Source: Rhizopus arrhizus
Taxonomy: Eukaryota; Mucoromycota; Mucoromycetes; Mucorales; Rhizopodaceae
Assembly (NCBI GenBank): GCA_024220505.1
Contig: JAKZZE010000020.1
Coordinates: forward strand, 248,001 to 312,000
Direction of reading: 5' to 3'
Length of the DNA: 64,000 nt
Shown: positions 62,377 through 64,000 of the stretch, in pieces
Layout of the letters: the number at the start of each line of letters is the position of its first letter
Numbering within the stretch: the stretch's first letter is position 1
Position numbers and translations under genes: made by a program
The notes under the pieces: generated by a model
What the model saw: the letters and a program-made list of their open reading frames with translations, nothing else
Told to the model about the DNA's origin: nothing
The model's database searches: none

Positions 62377-63075
62377 TTAAAAGTCAATCTTTTCCAAATT
62401 ATCTTCAACATCCTTGACAATAACATGTTCATCAGGGAAAGCAAGATTAGCAACATAAGGAGTAGGAACGCCAGCAGCAGTGATACGGCTCATGGGAGCA
62501 TCCAAATGCCAGAATATCTCACCTTTTTTTCAAAAAATAAAATCAATGTCCCTATACTTTTCTATTTCTTTTTCCATGACTTGAGTAGCAATTTCAGAAC
62601 CAACGCCAAAAGCGGCCCAAGCATTTTCAACAGAAACAAGGTGGTTCGTCTTCTTGACGGATTTGATGATCGATTCAACAGCAAAAGACTTGATGGACCT
62701 CACATTGATCACCTCAACCGAAATACCCCTCCTTGACCAAACGTTCGACAACCTTCATGACGAAATCGACAGGACGAGTGTGGGACACGATAGCCACATC
62801 TTTACCCTCACGTTCAACCCTTGGCCATACTGATCGCAAGATCAAAATGAGAAGAAAGAGCTTTGCCAGGGCAAGAAAGACAACCGGATTCGGTTCACGC
62901 ATGGCCGCAGACCTTTTGCATCCTCAGCGTTCCAGAAAGAACCTTCAGGCGGGGAACCAAGCAGTCCCAGACAGAAAAACCTCGAGAGCACCCACACCAG
63001 CAGCGGCACTGTGAGGTCTACGGAAAACGATGGGACATTTGACCATGCTGCCTGATATAGAGCAGGCGTTGGCAA
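62377..63075 (-). pseudogene. Pyruvate dehydrogenase E1-beta pseudogene, 5'-truncated
   Basis: Minus-strand blocks in the order of the E1-beta protein: GSMVKCPIVFRRPHSAAAGV (about 63055), WNAEDAKGL (about 62933), REPNPVVFL (about 62893), VEREGKDVAIVSHTRPVDFV (about 62817), ISVEVINVRSIKSF (about 62730), VESIIKSVKKTNHLVSVENA, FGVGSEIATQVME, then after an intron-like gap IFWHLDAPMSRITAAGVPTP and VANLAFPDEHVIVKDVEDN to a stop. The blocks sit in different frames, separated by small indels and stops, and the first half of the protein is missing. The functional gene must lie elsewhere. The intron-like gap argues for a DNA-level duplicate. Confidence 0.85.
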
Positions 63076-63314
63076 CAGCATGGAGCTATATCCTACACAC
63101 AGTCATCTAGATAAAGTGAGTTTTTTCGTTTGCATGTATCTCAGAGCTAGTAATTGAATTGAAACGTTTTTGAACAAAAGCAACAGTGGTAAACTTAACG
63201 TAAACATTAGCAGCCTACTTTACAACGGCAGGCGCCATCCGATGAATTGACGTAAGAAAAAACATTTATGAAGAAAAGGAAAATTTCAATTGTCACACAG
63301 TTTATTGCATTTTT

Positions 63315-64000
63315 TTACCATTTTCTTAATAATTTATGACTTTTTTGAGGCATAGGGTTTGTAGAAGAAGCTATACGGGGAGGGGGTTTTTGATCGTTGT
63401 TGATGGCCTTAACAGAATCATGGACACTTCCTGTGTAAGGCGGTATCACGCTGTCAATCATTGAATTGTCTTTATCCAATTGACTGATGTCTTGGACAAA
63501 TTTATCGGGAGTAATGACATGTGTTGAACCTATATCATTTATTAATAAAATCCTCTTGTGTCATTTTATCAAATATTACCGATATAAATTTCTCTATCAA
63601 ACGTTTCAGCCAATTCATAAGCTGATCTAATCTCGGAATAAGTCATTCCACCCACAATGAAGATGATGACAGGTGGGCCTGAGGGTGGTTTAGGTGCAGC
63701 CTGTGAATGTATTTAAAAATTAACCAAGATGTGCGCATGTAAAATGAATTTCGACTTACATTGGCACCAGTGGATTTCTTATGCCACTGTGTTTTATACA
63801 CTCTCAACTTGGGCACTTCTTTTACAGCTTCAGCCGTATTCTTGCGAAGATTTTGTTGTTTAACAGTTCGAATATTGTTAGGAAACAATCTTTGATCGAT
63901 CGTGCCATCAATATGTCCTTCCACAATACGCTTGACGACAGGCACATAACGAGACAAATCAAAAGGGACCTCTTGCTGAGCGTCTGCCTTTTTCTTTTTA
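63315..64000 (-). CDS. Sec1/Munc18-family protein, 3' end only
   Basis: C-terminal part of a Sec1-type regulator of SNARE assembly in exocytosis; the gene continues beyond the window. Exons seen: (start outside)-63760, 63700-63580, 63529-63315. The reading contains EVPFDLSRYVPVVKRIVEGH, followed by a Lys-rich linker, then PPVIIFIVGGMTYSEIRSAY, ELAETFDREIYIGSTHVITP and DKFVQDISQL, the conserved domain-3 ending of Sec1 proteins. A tail of ~50 polar residues ends in KSHKLLRKW. The GGMTYSEIR-x-AYE block is diagnostic of the family. Which member (Sec1 rather than Vps33, Sly1 or Vps45) is inferred from the SRY.P element and is likely but not proven. Confidence 0.85.

Overview
The window reads as nuclear DNA of a filamentous, early-diverging fungus, most likely Mucoromycota (Mucorales-like). 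The evidence is AT-rich intergenic DNA, many 50-65 bp introns with GTAAGT/GTATGT-like donors and TAG/CAG acceptors, pyrimidine tracts ahead of start codons, and fungal-type proteins (WOPR factor, Rom2-type RhoGEF, Efr3, Sde2, Cox13). The species is not identified. I rebuilt 17 spliced or intact protein genes by following reading phase across introns. Exon borders come from sequence only, not from transcripts.

Layout. 1-7.2 kb: decayed DNA with a relic of a probable Mucorales repeat-family gene and a 5'-truncated LINE tail. 7.7-17.6 kb: WOPR regulator (-), BAR-PH-ArfGAP-ankyrin protein (-), Itc1/ACF1-like chromatin subunit (+). 18-27 kb: mitochondrial hydroxyacid-oxoacid transhydrogenase (+) facing a flavin monooxygenase (-), then PIP5-kinase (-) and a Rom2-type RhoGEF (-). 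28-35 kb: GRAM-TBC RabGAP (-) head-to-head with a ketohexokinase-like kinase (+), then a Whi3-like RNA-binding protein (+). 35-40 kb: gene-empty AT-rich DNA. 40.2-41.3 kb: a nearly identical inverted copy of the tail-to-tail junction of the transhydrogenase and monooxygenase genes. 41.6-50 kb: Sde2 (+), a secreted GPI-type zincin-like protein (-), a small membrane protein (+), Efr3 (-), Cox6a/Cox13 (+). 50-62 kb: gene-poor, holding a 3.6 kb defective Tc1/mariner-like element with long, very similar inverted arms, a 75-residue zinc-finger ORF and a long block without genes. 62-64 kb: an 89-residue membrane protein, a pyruvate dehydrogenase E1-beta pseudogene, and the 3' end of a Sec1/Munc18 gene that runs off the window.

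Functional theme. Several neighbours act on plasma-membrane phosphoinositides and small GTPases: Efr3 (scaffold for PI4-kinase), PIP5-kinase (makes PI(4,5)P2), a RhoGEF of the family recruited by PI(4,5)P2, an ArfGAP with PH and BAR domains, a RabGAP and Sec1. The genes are read from separate promoters, so this is shared biology and not an operon. The most unusual structures are two independent, recent-looking inverted duplications (19.1/41.3 kb and 52.2/55.5 kb).
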